A DNA stretch of 64,000 bases from Ariolimax columbianus (taxonomy: Eukaryota > Mollusca > Gastropoda > Stylommatophora > Arionidae), in assembly GCA_036924085.1 (NCBI GenBank), contig JAVGWX010000004.1, forward strand, positions 13,638,454-13,702,453. Direction: 5' to 3'. The notes under the pieces were generated by a model. It was not told the origin of the DNA, searched no databases, and saw only the letters and a list, made by a program, of their open reading frames with translations. A program made the translations under genes and the position numbers. Within the stretch, counting starts at the first letter, position 1, and each line of letters starts with the position of its first letter. Below are positions 34,970-45,574 of the stretch, piece by piece.

Positions 34970-37369
34970 CATACGTACGTACGTACGTACACACACACAC
35001 ACACCACAAGTACATACAGTCACACACACAAGTACACGCGGGCGCGCGCACACACACACACACAGTCACACACAGTCACACACAAGCACACACACACACA
35101 CACAAGCATACACAGTCACACACACACAGTCCCACACACACAAGCACACACAGCCACACACACATACACACACACACACGCAGTCACACACACATCCACA
35201 CACTTAAGCACACACACATACACACACGCAGTCACACACACAAGCACATACACACACATACGCAGTCACACACACAAGCACATACATACACACACGCAGT
35301 CACACACACGAGCACATACACACACACACACGCAGTCACACACACGCCCACACACTTGAGCACACACACACGCAGTCACACACACGCCCACACACTTAAG
35401 CACACACACACACATACAACTGTATTACCCGTCATCCATATCACTTGTGACATTTATAACAGATGCGATCGTCCTCAGGGCATTTGTTGTGTTCGTTTCC
35501 TCTGAACTTCCCTGAAATAACAAAAGGGTCAGCGAATGAACAAATAAGATGATATGTGGTTCTGTGTACTATCATTTTTTTTTTCCAATCCTATAGCAGC
35601 CACGCAACCTGAATTCATACAATAAATAATCTTACAACAATCGCGCAACCTGAATTCATACAGATATTATGAAATATTTGTTGTTTTAGTCAGAGAGTGG
35701 TGAATGCTTGGAATTCATTGCCACGGAAGGTAGTAGAGGCAGGGACAGTTAATGCATTTAAGAATAAATTGGATGCGCATAGCTTTTAGAGCAAGGTAAT
35801 GTAAATGAAACTGGTTGTATACAGTATCTGCAGAGTCTTCTAAACCAGTATAAAGACGTTAAGTTTAAGTTTAATTAAGTTATACAATAAGTAATCTTAC
35901 AGCAAACTACGCAACCTGACCTTCATACAATATTCAAGGTCAGGGAGTGTGTAAAAAATTAGCGTAAACAAATAAAGAAAACCAAATGAAATTATACTTT
36001 TGACAAATAATAATCAAATAAAAATAGAATACAGCTTTAGACATGTTTATCAGTGAGACATCCCAATTTATTTTCAAATTTGTATTAATTTGTTATTGTG
36101 AATTTAAAAATTGTTCATATCTGCAGCATACTTCAAATCTGAAGGCACTGCTGTAGTGGGTGAAGTGTTACAGACTTCATTTAACAGGGCATCAGTATAT
36201 TTATGAGGTGATGTGGCCTGTTTCTGTCTTACTGCTTTGTATTCCCTGACCAAGTGTCCATTGACAACTGGAGCGTGTCGATAATGGGAGACGAACCTAG
36301 AACGTCCGCTGTAATTAGCAAGAGCTCTGCCACAGAGCTAGTCTGGTGTTCATAACTACGAAGTTTACATTAACCTCCAGATAGTATCTTAACCTTTGCA
36401 CTCTAGGTAGAAGAGGTGTGATGAAGTGAGTTAGTTTCTTGCGATACATGGGGTCACCACTCTCAATGTCTGTGTAAAAACACTTAATATGTACTTAGGG
36501 TCACCATTGTAAAAGTCTGTGTAAAAGCACTTTATGGGCACTTGGGTCACCACTCTCAAAGTCTGTGTAAAAGCACTTTAGGGGCACTTTGGTCACCACT
36601 CTCAAAGTCTGTGTAAAAGCACTTTAGGGGCATTTTGGGGTCACCACTCTCAAAGTCTGTGTAAAAGCACTTTAGGGGCACTTGGGGTCACCACTCTCAA
36701 AGTCTGTGTAAAAGCAGTTTGGGGGCGCTTTTGGGTCACCACTCTCAATGTCTGTGTAAAAGCAGTATGGGGGCACTTTGGTCACCATTGCAAAAGTCTG
36801 TGTAAAAACGCTTTTAGAGCATTTCGGTAGCTACTGTAAAAGCACTTCGAGAGCACGTGAGATCACCACTGTAAAAGTCTGTATAAAAACACTTTGGGAG
36901 CACTTGCGTAGCCATTGATAAAATATGTATAAAAACACTTTGGGGGCATTTCGATCACCACTGTAAAAGTATATGTAAAAACGCTTTGGGGCACTTGGGT
37001 CACCATTGTAAAATTATGTGTAAAAACACTTTGGGGGCATTTCGGTCACTACTGTAAAAACATGTGGCACAGCCCTTTGGGAGCAACTAGGATCACAACT
37101 GTAAAAGTATGTGCAAAAAACATTTTTGGGGCACTTGGAGCCACCACTGTAAAGGTCAGTGCAGAAGCACTTTAGGAACACTTGCAGTAGTGGATTCTAT
37201 ATCAATGTGTTTTACACGTTTAGTTAGCATTTCCGTAATAAAAAGAGATTCAGTGACGCCATCACGAGAGTTGTAAAGGCCTACATTAAACAACAACAAC
37301 AAACAACTACTTCACTTTTTATTTATAAATGACACTTACATTTCCACCCGTTGGGGAATCTGGCTTCAT
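30739..37369 (-). CDS. Gene 1: split gene, unknown product, 5' six coding exons
   Basis: Six exons join in one frame on the minus strand: 37369-37340, 35511-35429, 34649-34596, 32468-32292, 32201-32085 and 30829-30739. They total 552 bases (184 codons) without a stop. The start is ATG at 37369 (MKPDSPTGGN). Introns begin GTAAGT, GTAATA, GTAAGT, GTATAA, GTGAGT and GTAAGG, and each codon split across a junction is restored. The protein begins with an acidic, low-hydrophobicity segment (SDMDDGDFDMDDEVMTFMHS), then DGDTKAYFDEVIRGSALFGL, another acidic patch (DNEEELDDDQ), and later helix-like stretches (CFMLTAIVDNVDMDPDGVV, HPRLLAVLHLF). The later part could be HEAT-type helices, but I cannot name a family. 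Exons 5-6 are less certain than 1-4. The C-terminus was not found. Introns carry mariner remnants, a (CA)n tract, a CR1 fragment and a minisatellite. Confidence 0.72.
31185..31540 (+). pseudogene. Mariner-like transposase N-terminal remnant (subfamily 1)
   Basis: Plus-strand frames give MKAYEIYSRMNIQYGASCLS, PRCGRPTIVATDTLKQQID, then IVHNDLGYRKVCSRWVIKQL, the paired HTH region shared by Tc1/mariner transposases of the SETMAR-like type. Stops and frameshifts are present and the catalytic domain is absent. It lies inside gene 1 intron 5. Confidence 0.7.
31680..31990. repeat. GT-rich microsatellite region
   Basis: Imperfect (GT)n and GTGTACCT repeats at 31705-31775, with further GT-rich sequence to 31990. 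Inside gene 1 intron 5. Confidence 0.75.
32085..32201 (-). CDS. Gene 1 exon 5 (probable)
   Basis: 117 bases after a short 90-base intron. The acceptor GGTTGCGAG is pyrimidine-poor but is the only nearby one that keeps the frame. The donor is GTGAGT; GTGTGA two bases earlier is an alternative. Encodes LDTTQAHSTACFMLTAIVDN and onward. Confidence 0.6.
32292..32468 (-). CDS. Gene 1 exon 4
   Basis: 177 bases between acceptor TTGCGTCCAG and donor TTTAG|GTATAA, phase 2 to phase 2. Encodes QLIRFTTKDESDSRQGL through to the acidic NEEELDDD patch. Confidence 0.8.
32567..33545 (-). mobile_element. Mariner-like element with internal deletion (subfamily 2)
   Basis: The N-terminal HTH frame at 33384-33013 reads MAGVIPNPSRVHQRAVIQFL, TNVKDWARKFRHGREL and VVRKKLKYRKVC. 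Farther left, around 32815-32730, the minus strand still reads VSAGTVMLTAFVDHEGLLL, the start of the DDE catalytic region, but the rest is lost. Imperfect inverted ends are visible: GACGTGTTTAAATGAAACCC near 32571, with a related reverse complement near 33520-33540. The 31-kb remnant belongs to a different subfamily, and 47361-47782 to the same one. It sits in gene 1 intron 3 and is inactive. Confidence 0.75.
33546..34595. other. Gene 1 intron 3, remaining sequence
   Basis: No element recognised with confidence. A (CAAT)n run lies at 34208-34228. Confidence 0.5.
34596..34649 (-). CDS. Gene 1 exon 3
   Basis: 54-base microexon with acceptor TATATTTCAG and donor CACAA|GTAAGT; phase 2 to phase 2. 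Encodes DFDMDDEVMTFMHSHIH. Confidence 0.8.
34850..35415. repeat. (CATA)n and (CA)n microsatellite block
   Basis: ACATACAT-type tetranucleotides (34855-34985) pass into CA repeats interrupted by AGT/AGC, with a ~36-60 bp higher-order period of CACACGCAGTCACACACAC. It fills most of gene 1 intron 2. Confidence 0.95.
35429..35511 (-). CDS. Gene 1 exon 2
   Basis: Acceptor TTATTTCAG and donor GACGG|GTAATA. 83 bases, entering in phase 0 and leaving in phase 2; encodes GSSEETNTTNALRTIAS and on to SDMDD. It lies at the edge of the (CA)n tract. Confidence 0.75.
35680..35880 (+). pseudogene. CR1-like LINE 3' end fragment
   Basis: Reads RVVNAWNSLPRKVVEAGTVN and AFKNKLDAHSF, then a noncoding tail matching the reverse complement of 975-1060 (CTGGTTGTATACAG), finishing in TTAAGTTTAAGT. 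Strongly 5'-truncated copy of the family at 975-2160, in gene 1 intron 1. Confidence 0.75.
36255..36350 (-). mobile_element. tRNA-like SINE head (possible)
   Basis: The minus strand carries CTGTGGCAGAGCTCTTGC (A-box-like) and, ~30 bases later, GGTTCGTCTCCC (B-box-like). The acceptor stem is absent, so a SINE is more likely than a tRNA gene. Only one copy seen in the window. Confidence 0.35.
36440..37200. repeat. ~46-bp minisatellite in gene 1 intron 1, about 16 copies
   Basis: The unit is GGGTCACCACTCTCAAAGTC, then TGTGTAAAAGCACTTTAGGG and GCACTT. The left half is homogeneous; units right of ~36790 are progressively diverged (length 44-49). Confidence 0.9.
37340..37369 (-). CDS. Gene 1 exon 1 (coding part)
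   Basis: Ten codons from the ATG, ending in phase 0 at AAT|GTAAGT. The 5' UTR lies to the right; its start was not located. Confidence 0.7.
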
Positions 37370-37689
37370 GATGGTAGTTGTTCACCAGTTTTCTCTCCAA
37401 ATAATATGTATTTGAAAACTACACTATGTTTAATAGTCAAGATGTCAGCACACACGATTTAGCAGGCAGAGTACCTGGGCAGTAAATTGAATGAAAATGT
37501 TTGAAACTAAACACTTTGACAGTTTATACACCAAGTCCTAACAGTTTACCTTCAAAAATAAGCATTTTACACATTTGGGGAACCTGAGACAATCATGAAC
37601 TTGTATTTAGTTCAGTATAACAGAACAACGTTGAAACAACATCGTGTTGAAGAAACGCATGATAATGACAGCTTGTATCGTGAATGCTG

Positions 37690-37990
37690 GATGTGTAAGA
37701 GAAAGATGGCATCAGTGGTGTATATATGGTGGATGTGTAAGAGAAAGATGGTAACAGTCGTGTATGTATGGTGGATGTGTAAGACGAAGATTACATCAGT
37801 GATGTATGTATGTTGGAAGTGTAAGAGAAAGATAATATCAGTCGTGTATGATGAATGTATACCAGAAAGATGGCATCAGTCGTGTACGATGAATGTGTAC
37901 GAGAAAGATGGTATCAGTCGTGTATGGTGGACGTCTAAGAAAAAGATGGCATCAGTCATGTATGATGAATGTGTAAGAGAAAGATGACAG
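37690..37990. repeat. ~39-bp degenerate minisatellite, about 7-8 copies
   Basis: Units share TGTAAGAGAAAGATGGCATC and AGTCGTGTATG. A plus-strand frame of 130 residues (37595-37987) crosses it and is probably spurious. It lies just upstream of gene 1's start codon, so it may sit in its 5' UTR or promoter region. Confidence 0.8.
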
Positions 37991-39404
37991 TCGTCTATGC
38001 TTAGATACAATATTGGTTCTCCTTGTTGCTCCAACTAAGCGCAATGCCATCACCACAACTGCTCCAATTATATTAAGACTGCCCAAACATTTGTTTTGTC
38101 AACGATTTTGCATGATCTGATTTCTAGTCTCATTCACGACTGTCAATAGTCGTCTTTTACGACATGGTTACAATATTAGATTGGTTCCCTTCTTTCAACA
38201 CAGGACACCACTCGGGTTGATAAATATCTTAGTCAGCGATTAATACATCTTGAAATTCACAACTAAATGTGACCAAAAGGACAAAACATATTCCGACTAC
38301 TCAAGAGAAATGCGGGAAATTAATAACTAGACGACAAAATATTTAAAGAAACAACTGTATACTAATAGTCACAATAAATCAAAACGTTAATTCAAAATTA
38401 ACAAAATATGTAGTTTAAATTCGTATACACAGTTGTCTGAAGAGGCCAGTGATTAATGCAAATAGAACAAAAGAAATAGAGATAAATGGAGAAAAAGCCT
38501 GAAGTAGAAAAATAAGATAGTTTGAAGACAGTGAGCAGATCATGTATTGACATGAACTACTATTAGTCGGTTGTTGGGAGAATTTATTGTCGAAGTCTTG
38601 AGGTGTGCCAAATTATTATGAAATTTTAAAAAGGTTCTCTCAAACTTCAAACCATTTCATGAATCACCGGAACAAAATGCTAACACAATACACTTATATA
38701 CACCGTCAATGTGAATTGCACATGTATTAAGAATATACCAGAAAAATGGCAAACTAAAACATAACTTCTTAGTTTTCATTCGTAACATAAAACAGAAAAA
38801 AACAAACGAATAAAGTTAATTTTCATGTCTGTAATAAGTTCAAAATAATGAAATAGTCACCGCTTGTCACTGATGTTACCTCACTGAATGATGTCACAGA
38901 TCGTCTGCTCTTGTAACTACAGGACGCGATGCTGGTGCTTGGGACAGCGCGGTAGCGTCACGCCTGTCAATAATCTATAAACTCCCCTTACTTACTTGTC
39001 GGTTTTCCTGAGGTGTAGCGGTCTGTCAGAAAAAAACGCCAGATTATTTTATCCGTTGCCTTCCTCTAGTCCTGGTTTCAGTCTAGTTTGTGGTTTCTTA
39101 CAGACTGTGTTACGCTGCAGGGTTCAATTCTGGAAATCACGAAGAAAGTCTATCCATGGTAAAATTCACATTTGGATCGAACGGGCAACGCCCACGACCA
39201 CGCGTTGAACGTATGACTTCGGGAAACAGGCTGCAAACATCTAATAACATGTCCTAAGTTCTTCTTTATCTTATTCTACTTCAATTTCATCTATTATCTC
39301 ACCGTTATCTTCCTCTCAGTTTCCTTTATCTTTCTCTCGAATGCCGTATTGTATAATGCTTTTACGTGTACTTTTTTCCCTGATAGTCGCCTAATAATTG
39401 TTCT
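37991..39404. other. Region upstream of gene 1
   Basis: No gene recognised. A short relatively CpG-rich patch at 38925-38965 could belong to a promoter or untranslated exon of gene 1, but nothing decides this. Confidence 0.3.
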
Positions 39405-40200
39405 TCCTCTTCTACATACGGTCGTCTCCTAGTTCTGCCCCTTCACTTAAGATCCTCTCCTAGTTCTGCCCCTCCACTTAAGATCCTCTGCTAGTTCTCC
39501 CTCTCCACTTAAGATCATCTCCTAGTTCTCCCCCTCCACTTAAGATCATCTCCTAGTTCTCCCTCTCCACTTAAGATCATCTCCTAGTTCTCCCCCTCCA
39601 CTTAAGATCATCTCCTAGTTCTCCCTCTCCACTTAAGATCATCTCCTAGTTCTCCCCCTCCACTTAAGATCATCTCCTAGTTCTCCCTCTCCACTTAAGA
39701 TCATCGCCTAGTTCTCCCTCTCCACTTAAGGTCGTCTCATAGTTCTCCTCCTCCACTTAATGTCGTCTCCTAGTTCTGCCCCTCCACTTAAGGTCGTCTC
39801 CTAGTTCTCCCCTTCCACTTAAGGTCGCCTCCTACTTTTTCTTCTTCCCCTCCACTTAAGGTCATCTCCTACTTTTTCTTCCTCTACATAAAGTCCTCCT
39901 ACCTTTTCTTCCTCTACATAAGGTCGTCTCCTACTTTTTCTTCCCCTCCACTTAAGGTCATCTCCTACTTTTTCTTCCTCTACATAAAGTCCTCCTACCT
40001 TTTCTTCCTCTACATAAGGTCGTCTCCTACTTTTTCTTCCCCTCTACTTAAAGTCATCTCCTACTTTTTTCTTCCCCTCCACTTAAAGTCATCTCCTACT
40101 TTTTCTTCCTCTACATAAGGTCACCTCCTACTTTTTCTTCCTCTACATAAGGCCGCCTCCTACTTTTTCTTCCTCCTCTACATAACATCGTCTCCTATGA
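39405..40200. repeat. 32-34-bp minisatellite with two unit types, about 24 copies
   Basis: The left half repeats CCACTTAAGATCATCTCCTA plus GTTCTCCCTCT. From ~39830 the type changes to CTACTTTTTCTTCCTCTACA plus TAAGGTCGTCTC. Long dimers recur, for example at 39860-39940 and 39950-40030. Pyrimidine-rich on the plus strand. Confidence 0.93.
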
Positions 40201-40428
40201 AGACACACATGAAGACATTCCCACAATCTTACGCCACCCCGCTCTGTTAGTGGCCGCTGCTTGTGCCTCCTCTGGTCAGAGATCCGCCCATTCTTTTATG
40301 TTGTTCTCCCATATCTTTTTGGGACGACCTCTTTGTCGTCCGCCATGCACTTCTCCGTGCAGGATCGTATTTGCAAGACCGTTTGATCTTGAAATGTGGC
40401 CGTACCAAGCGATTTTTGGGCCTCTACA
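40200..40428 (-). pseudogene. LINE I: 3' end fragment of an RT element
   Basis: Minus-strand reading gives IAWYGHISRSNGLANTILHG, GGRQRGRPKKIWENNIKEWA and GWRKIV, the conserved C-terminal region that also ends LINE J. It is cut off on its 5' side by the palindromic element at 40429. Confidence 0.8.
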
Positions 40429-40666
40429 GCTTTTCCACTACATCAAACAAGCTGTATGGGAACCATACACAATTTACTATTTAATATTGGTTTTTATATG
40501 GTTTCAGAACAATGCAAATTACACATTTGAAAAAAAATACTGATAATTGAATTATGATCTTTTTTCAAACGTGTAATTTCCAATGTTCTGAAACCAAATA
40601 AAAACCACTATTAAATAGTAAATTGTTTATGGTTCCTATACAGCATATTTGATGTAGTGGAAAAGC
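40429..40666. mobile_element. Long palindromic (foldback/MITE-like) element
   Basis: Two ~105-base arms are imperfect reverse complements. The left arm starts GCTTTTCCACTACATCAAA and runs past GGTTTCAGAACA to ACATTTGAAAAAA at ~40532. The right arm starts at ~40560 and ends TTTGATGTAGTGGAAAAGC. About 27 bases separate them. The arms differ at roughly ten positions, so a long cruciform is possible. No coding sequence. It joins LINE I to a 51-bp minisatellite. Confidence 0.85.
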
Positions 40667-40689
40667 GGGTGGTGTAGGGGTGTTAATCA

Positions 40690-40890
40690 AGTACAGTCTT
40701 GACTTACAATCCCAACCTACGGGGCACGTCACGTATATCAAGTGCAGTCTTGACTTATAATCTCAACCTACGGGGCACGTCACGTATATCAAGTGCAGTC
40801 TTGACTTTTAATCCCAACCTACGGGGCACGTCACGTATATCAAGTGCAGTCTTGACTTATAATCCCAACCTACGGGGCTCGTCTTGTCCA
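40690..40890. repeat. 51-bp minisatellite, about 4 copies
   Basis: The unit is GTATATCAAGTGCAGTCTTG, then ACTTATAATCCCAACCTACG and GGGCACGTCAC. Four nearly identical copies; 51 is a multiple of three, giving a short spurious frame. Confidence 0.93.
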
Positions 40891-41419
40891 GTTTGACTGG
40901 AGCACGTCAGGTATTTTTCTCTGTTTGGGCAGTTCTACATGGGCAGAAGGGATTACAAAACTAATGTCCTGCAAAGCTGCCATAGTGTAACACACGTGTC
41001 TTCGTCTGTAGAACCCAGAAAGGCAAACATTTAAGAAAACCACAACAATAAATTCGTGTAGTTCTTGAAACAAATATTTGGAGAGGCTACAAATATGAAT
41101 ATAGATTGTAGTTCCGCTACCTTCCACTCAGTATAGTTGTTAACTACTTGTTGTCAACCCATTTCTTAAACAACGTGTGTTGTTCTTTCTTGAAACTTGT
41201 AAATTATTTGGTTTAAACATATAAATTCAATACAGCGCACAATACGATAGACCGATCCGGTACTCAGACGGTAATGGTGATGTTAATGATAACGAGATCA
41301 TGAAGAAAGAAAAAAAATAGAAGACAAAGAAAGACATAATAATTGGCAGCAGCAAAAATAGAATAAGAAAAGTAAGGTAATGATACAAAGACATCCATTT
41401 TTATCCCCGTGCTTTTGAA
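40891..41419. other. Unannotated stretch
   Basis: Nothing recognised except A-rich and GAA-like sequence at 41300-41375. Confidence 0.5.
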
Positions 41420-41645
41420 CTATGAGATAATCATCTTCATAGGCGTCTCAGTCACTGAGGCGCACTGTGAGTTTTGTCCAGCTCTGTCTCCCGTATTCCG
41501 ACACTGTCTGCTATGACTGTAAAGGCAGTCCATTCTACAGATCGACCAACTGTGCTGAGGAGGCTGACTTGGGGTGTTCCTTGATCTTTTCAGTCTTTCT
41601 CTTTTATCTGCAGCCAGAATGCATCTAAGAGCGTCAGCAGCCACT
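41420..41645 (-). pseudogene. LINE C-terminal zinc-finger fragment
   Basis: Minus-strand frame reads TPSQPPQHSWSICRMDCLYS then HSRQCRNTGDRAGQN. This matches the C..C-(S)RIGL-xSHxRxC tail typical of one common invertebrate LINE type, with the first cysteine pair degraded. It ends toward an ATC-rich tail at 41425. Confidence 0.55.
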
Positions 41646-41682
41646 AAGCCTCCAGGATTTAATGTGCACTATCATCCTTCAA

Positions 41683-42031
41683 TGGGGAGGAAGACTAACG
41701 TCTGGTCAGGCAAAATATACTAATCGTACATGTTAGTCAGGGTCAGGCAAACCATACTGGACAAGAACCTCACCTTGTCTTCCTAATAGACCTGCCTGCA
41801 CACGGGCTGTTTTCATGGCATCCTGGTTAACGAGGTGAGGGATCGACGTAATCCCAGTAGTAGTGAGTGACACGCAGATGACGACAAGCATAGCACAACC
41901 GCCTGAAGGACTCCGGTTCACCTTCATCAGCACGCTCAGGATGTGAGGAAAGCTACTGCAACCCGCCACTCAACGCCATTTTCAGAGCGCACAAAAGACT
42001 AACCCACTCATTGTGGGCATTCTCAAACAAC
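41683..42031 (+). mobile_element. SINE-like dispersed repeat (family 3), copy b
   Basis: The best full copy. It starts near GGAGGAAGACTAACGTCTGG, passes GATCGACGTAATCCC and GTGAGTGACACGCAGATGA, and ends CATTGTGGGCATTCTCAAACA. It aligns over its whole length with the reverse complement of 61640-62017. Confidence 0.75.
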
Positions 42032-42232
42032 CATCTTTCTTCTATAGTGCTCATTTATTTACCAATAAAAACTCATTTCAACGCAGATAGCAGCTGAACA
42101 ACACCACAGTGGCATCCATGTTTAAGTGAATAGAACCACTGCAACTATCCAACCATGTCGTAAAACACGAATAAAGAGGGTTGTGCATGTGGCTAGCATC
42201 ATGTAAAACTATTGATATGAAACCGCCACTTT

Positions 42233-43919
42233 AAATACTTGGATAAAAATCTCACCGTAGCAAACAATCGGATGCAGCAGGCCCTAACATCGTTAGAGGA
42301 GTGGGCGAACTCATGGCTGGTCAAAATAAACGAGGAAAAAACAACATGTACGATATTCTCGCTTTCAAATAAAACCCCAGAACACCAAAATAAGTCTTAA
42401 CGGCAAATATCTGCGGCCTAACGAAAACCCAAACTACTTCGACGTCACATTTGATCGGCGCGTGACATGGAAAAGTCAGATCGAAAAAACCGAACAAGAG
42501 CCATACAAAGAATGGCAATCATGAGGAAACTTGCTGGCACAAGCTGGGGAGCAGACGAAAGAATGCTCAAGAAACTGTACACAGGATGAGTGATACAAGT
42601 TCTCGAGTATGGCATTGCGGCATGGGCAACAGCAGCAAAGGCGAACTTTGATCAAATTAGCAAACTTCAAAACCAAGCCATGAGAATTATAACAGGAGGA
42701 ATGAAGTCAACGCCAATTGTAGAACTTGAAAAGATTACAAATCTGCAATCCATGACCGACAGAAGAGACTGCAGAGCCCAGCAGCAAGCAGAGAAACTCA
42801 GAAGACTGACAGACCATCCAATGCATCAGAGACTAAATAGATTTGGAAATGGGAAACTAAAGCGGAGAAACTTTGCAGAAATAGGCAAAGCAAAAATGAG
42901 CGAAGACCCTATGAACACCGTAACAACACCAAAGCCCATCCCTACTGTACGCAAACCCACATGGAAGTAGCATATCATTCCGGAGGTGGTAGAAAATATA
43001 CCAGGTATTGCAAACTAGAACAGCCAGACTGAAAAATAAAGAAGAGAAATAACCCTGAGGTACATAGCGGAAGACTACCCAAGCATGGACTGGACCCATG
43101 CATACACCGACGGTTCTGTAACAAACACAACACAGAATGGAGGGGCAGGGGTATTCCTGAGCCTACCAACTGATAGAAAAATAACACTGTCATTCGCTAC
43201 TGGAAAATTCTCAAGCAATTTCAGAGCGGAGGCAGAGGCACTGAAGGCTGCAGTAGAAGCAATGCTCACAGGCAAAAGCAATGAAAGCCAGATAGTCCTC
43301 TTTACAGATGCCCTGGCCGTGCTCACAGCACTAAAAAGCCAGAAAAATACTGAACTTAATTATTTAAGAGCAGCACTCTGTCAACTATGCCAGCAGTCCG
43401 CACCAAAAAGAGTAGTGGTACAGTGGGTTCCATCCCATTGTAACATCCAAGGCAACGAGGAGGCAGACAGACTGGCAAAAGAAGGTGCAAGACTACCACA
43501 ACCAGATTCTAGTGTGACCTCCGAAGAGTCCAAAAGGCTTATTAGGGCCAGATACATGGCCAAATGGGAAACAGAGCATACTGGCTACACACAAAATGAT
43601 GCCTATTACCAGTTGAACAGAAGAGAGCAGGTCGTGGTCTTCAGACTCCGCACAGGCCACAACAGACTGAGGTACCATCTATTCAATAAATTGACGATAG
43701 GTGGTACTGACGAATGCTCGTGTGGCACAGGGAAAATGATCGCTAAACATCTGCTGCAAAACTGCCCGACGTACAAGGACCAGAGAAAGCAGATTTGGCT
43801 ATCACCAGTGGCAACACTAGACAAGCTCTATGGCAGTGTCGACAGCCTTAGGATGACAGCTGCTTTCTTCGGACAAATTCAAGTTGACGTCTGACAGCGT
43901 ACGAAGAAGAAATACTCGG
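42233..43919 (+). mobile_element. LINE D: RNase H-type LINE, plus strand
   Basis: Spans 42243-43909 with a 10-bp target duplication, one mismatch apart (AAATACTTGG at 42233-42242, AAATACTCGG at 43910-43919). It starts at the RT/thumb junction (ALTSLEEWANSWLVKINEEK) with several stops and frameshifts up to ~43060. The frame 43085-43894 then stays open for 269 residues with YTDGS, RAEAEAL, FTDALAV, VPSHC and EEADRLAKEG, so the RNase H set is complete, and the zinc motif CSCGTGKM..H..C follows. It ends in a short GAAGAAGAA tail. It is the most diverged full RNase H copy of the A-D set and lies on the opposite strand. Confidence 0.9.
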
Positions 43920-44029
43920 GTGCAGGCTGCCTGTATATGGGCTAACTAGAGTGGTAGCCTTATGATTAGCTTTGATCCAAAAAGTGGAATCCCCATGCCC
44001 GTCCGCGTCAGTTGAACAAAGCCGAATGA

Positions 44030-44235
44030 CAACACGTAACTGCTTCCTCCGTTAACTAAGCCACATAACAACACACAACAGCCTCCTCTGTTAACTAAGC
44101 CATATAACAACACACAACAGCCATTTCCGTTAACTAAGCCATATAACAACACACAACAGCCTCCTCCGTTAACTAAGCCATATAACAACACACAACAGCT
44201 TCCTCCGTTAACTAAGACATATGACAACACACAAC
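44030..44235. repeat. 39-bp minisatellite, about 5 copies
   Basis: The unit is GTTAACTAAGCCATATAACA plus ACACACAACAGCCTCCTCC. Confidence 0.93.
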
Positions 44236-44659
44236 CTAATGAGCCTAATACTCAGTATTTATTCAAAAGTACAGAAATAACAAAAGTATTTCTATAATAA
44301 ATCTAGCTTTCCTTTTATAGCTATTTCAAAATTGAAAATAATAAGGGGCACAACTCTTAAATATCAAAGTTGTTTTAGTGCTTAACGGTGATCTACAGAT
44401 CTTGATTTAATCTGATCAGATAAGATCTATATCTGACTAGATAACATCTGTATCTGAACAGATAAGATCTATATAGGTGTTCTTTGATATTTGTATTACA
44501 TTTCCCCCTTCAGATTTACCAAAACAAACAAAAATCACGTATTATTCTATATTTGTTTTAGTCGCTTGTATTTGGAATAAATATATAACATTTTTATATG
44601 ATTATTAGTGAGCAGAATCGTGTAGCGATGGGAGGCATGATAGCAACAAGATCTCTTCC
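44236..44659. other. Stretch with a 21-bp triplicate
   Basis: Three tandem 21-bp copies of a TCTGATCAGATAAGATCTATA-like unit lie at 44410-44475, rich in GATC/AGATCT palindromes. Nothing else is recognised. Confidence 0.55.
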
Positions 44660-45045
44660 TCTCTCTTTTTACCTCACACTTACTCTGTCCAACAACCACA
44701 CGCTTACAGAACTTTCATTTGCGCCCACAGGATGAGACCTTACCATTGCACTTTGCTTGGGTTGATCACTAAGAGCGCCCTAACTTGCATACAGTACATA
44801 CAGATACACACAGACATCCAAGCACTGGTTAATACGTCCTGATATCACCTAAAAGGCCTCGTCCTGGAGTGGAAAAGGGCGTGCCTCCGCCAGTAGAATA
44901 CAGAGAGGCAAAAAAAAACCTCAACAAAATTAATAGAGATTGGAATATACGCAACCCTAGACCAGCCATTTAGCGCCCTTGTTAGGATGCGCAAGAAAGT
45001 AAAGATTTTCATCTTTAGCATTAAACAATAACAACAACAGACTTT
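44660..45045 (+). mobile_element. SINE-like dispersed repeat (family 4), copy a
   Basis: Shares with 45575-45860 the blocks CTCTGTCCAACA, CCATTGCACTTTG-TTGGG, ATCC-AGCACTGGTT and GCCTCCGCCAGTAGAA. This copy extends further to a 3' segment related to the family 3 end (AACCC..CCA..TAGCGCC) and an (AAC)n tail. Confidence 0.7.
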
Positions 45046-45574
45046 TGGTTATTAAGGCATTTAAGATCCATTTATGCACGTTCTGTGTTTGTTTACTTCT
45101 CCGGTACCAGTGTTTTACAGTTGGAAAGCTCAAGAAAGTTGTGATACGTGCATTGTTTAGTCTAGGTTAGTTATTGTCCTAACAATACAACTAAATCATC
45201 GGATTTGTCGCTGCGTGCAGTTTTGACATATTATATAATACATAATACTCGTATATTGATAATAGGAACTATAACATTAATTGTGCAATAAAATGAAGGG
45301 AGGCAACACCATTAATGTCTTCGCAAATACTTGCATTTGTCTAACCTTTCGTTGCACAAACAACACGAGGCGGGAACATGTAATCGGAGAGGTCATTGAG
45401 CTTTTATTGGACGCTCCAGCAGTCCCAGCTGTAATGAGCACCTGACTTGCAATAAATGAATAGAAAGGCAGGGAAGAGCAACACTGGTAACCCCGCCTCA
45501 CAAAAATAAGAGGCACGGTCTCCATATCTACGTGCTATCCCCAACCTGGGGGTTTCACCCTGGGGGCAACTCTG
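45046..45574. other. Unannotated stretch
   Basis: No gene or element recognised. A minus-strand frame at 45525-45277 has no recognisable motif. Confidence 0.4.

Noticed and set aside
34855..35505. 216-residue His/Thr-rich frame
   Set aside because: It is the translation of (CATA)n/(CA)n microsatellite lying in gene 1 intron 2.
37595..37987. 130-residue Lys/Met/Cys-rich plus-strand protein
   Set aside because: Built from degenerate 39-bp repeats upstream of gene 1, with no motif or splice context.
38990..39200. A 5' untranslated exon of gene 1 or a tRNA-like SINE
   Set aside because: A GTAAGT donor and a GTTCGATCC box are both present, but neither reading has a second supporting signal.
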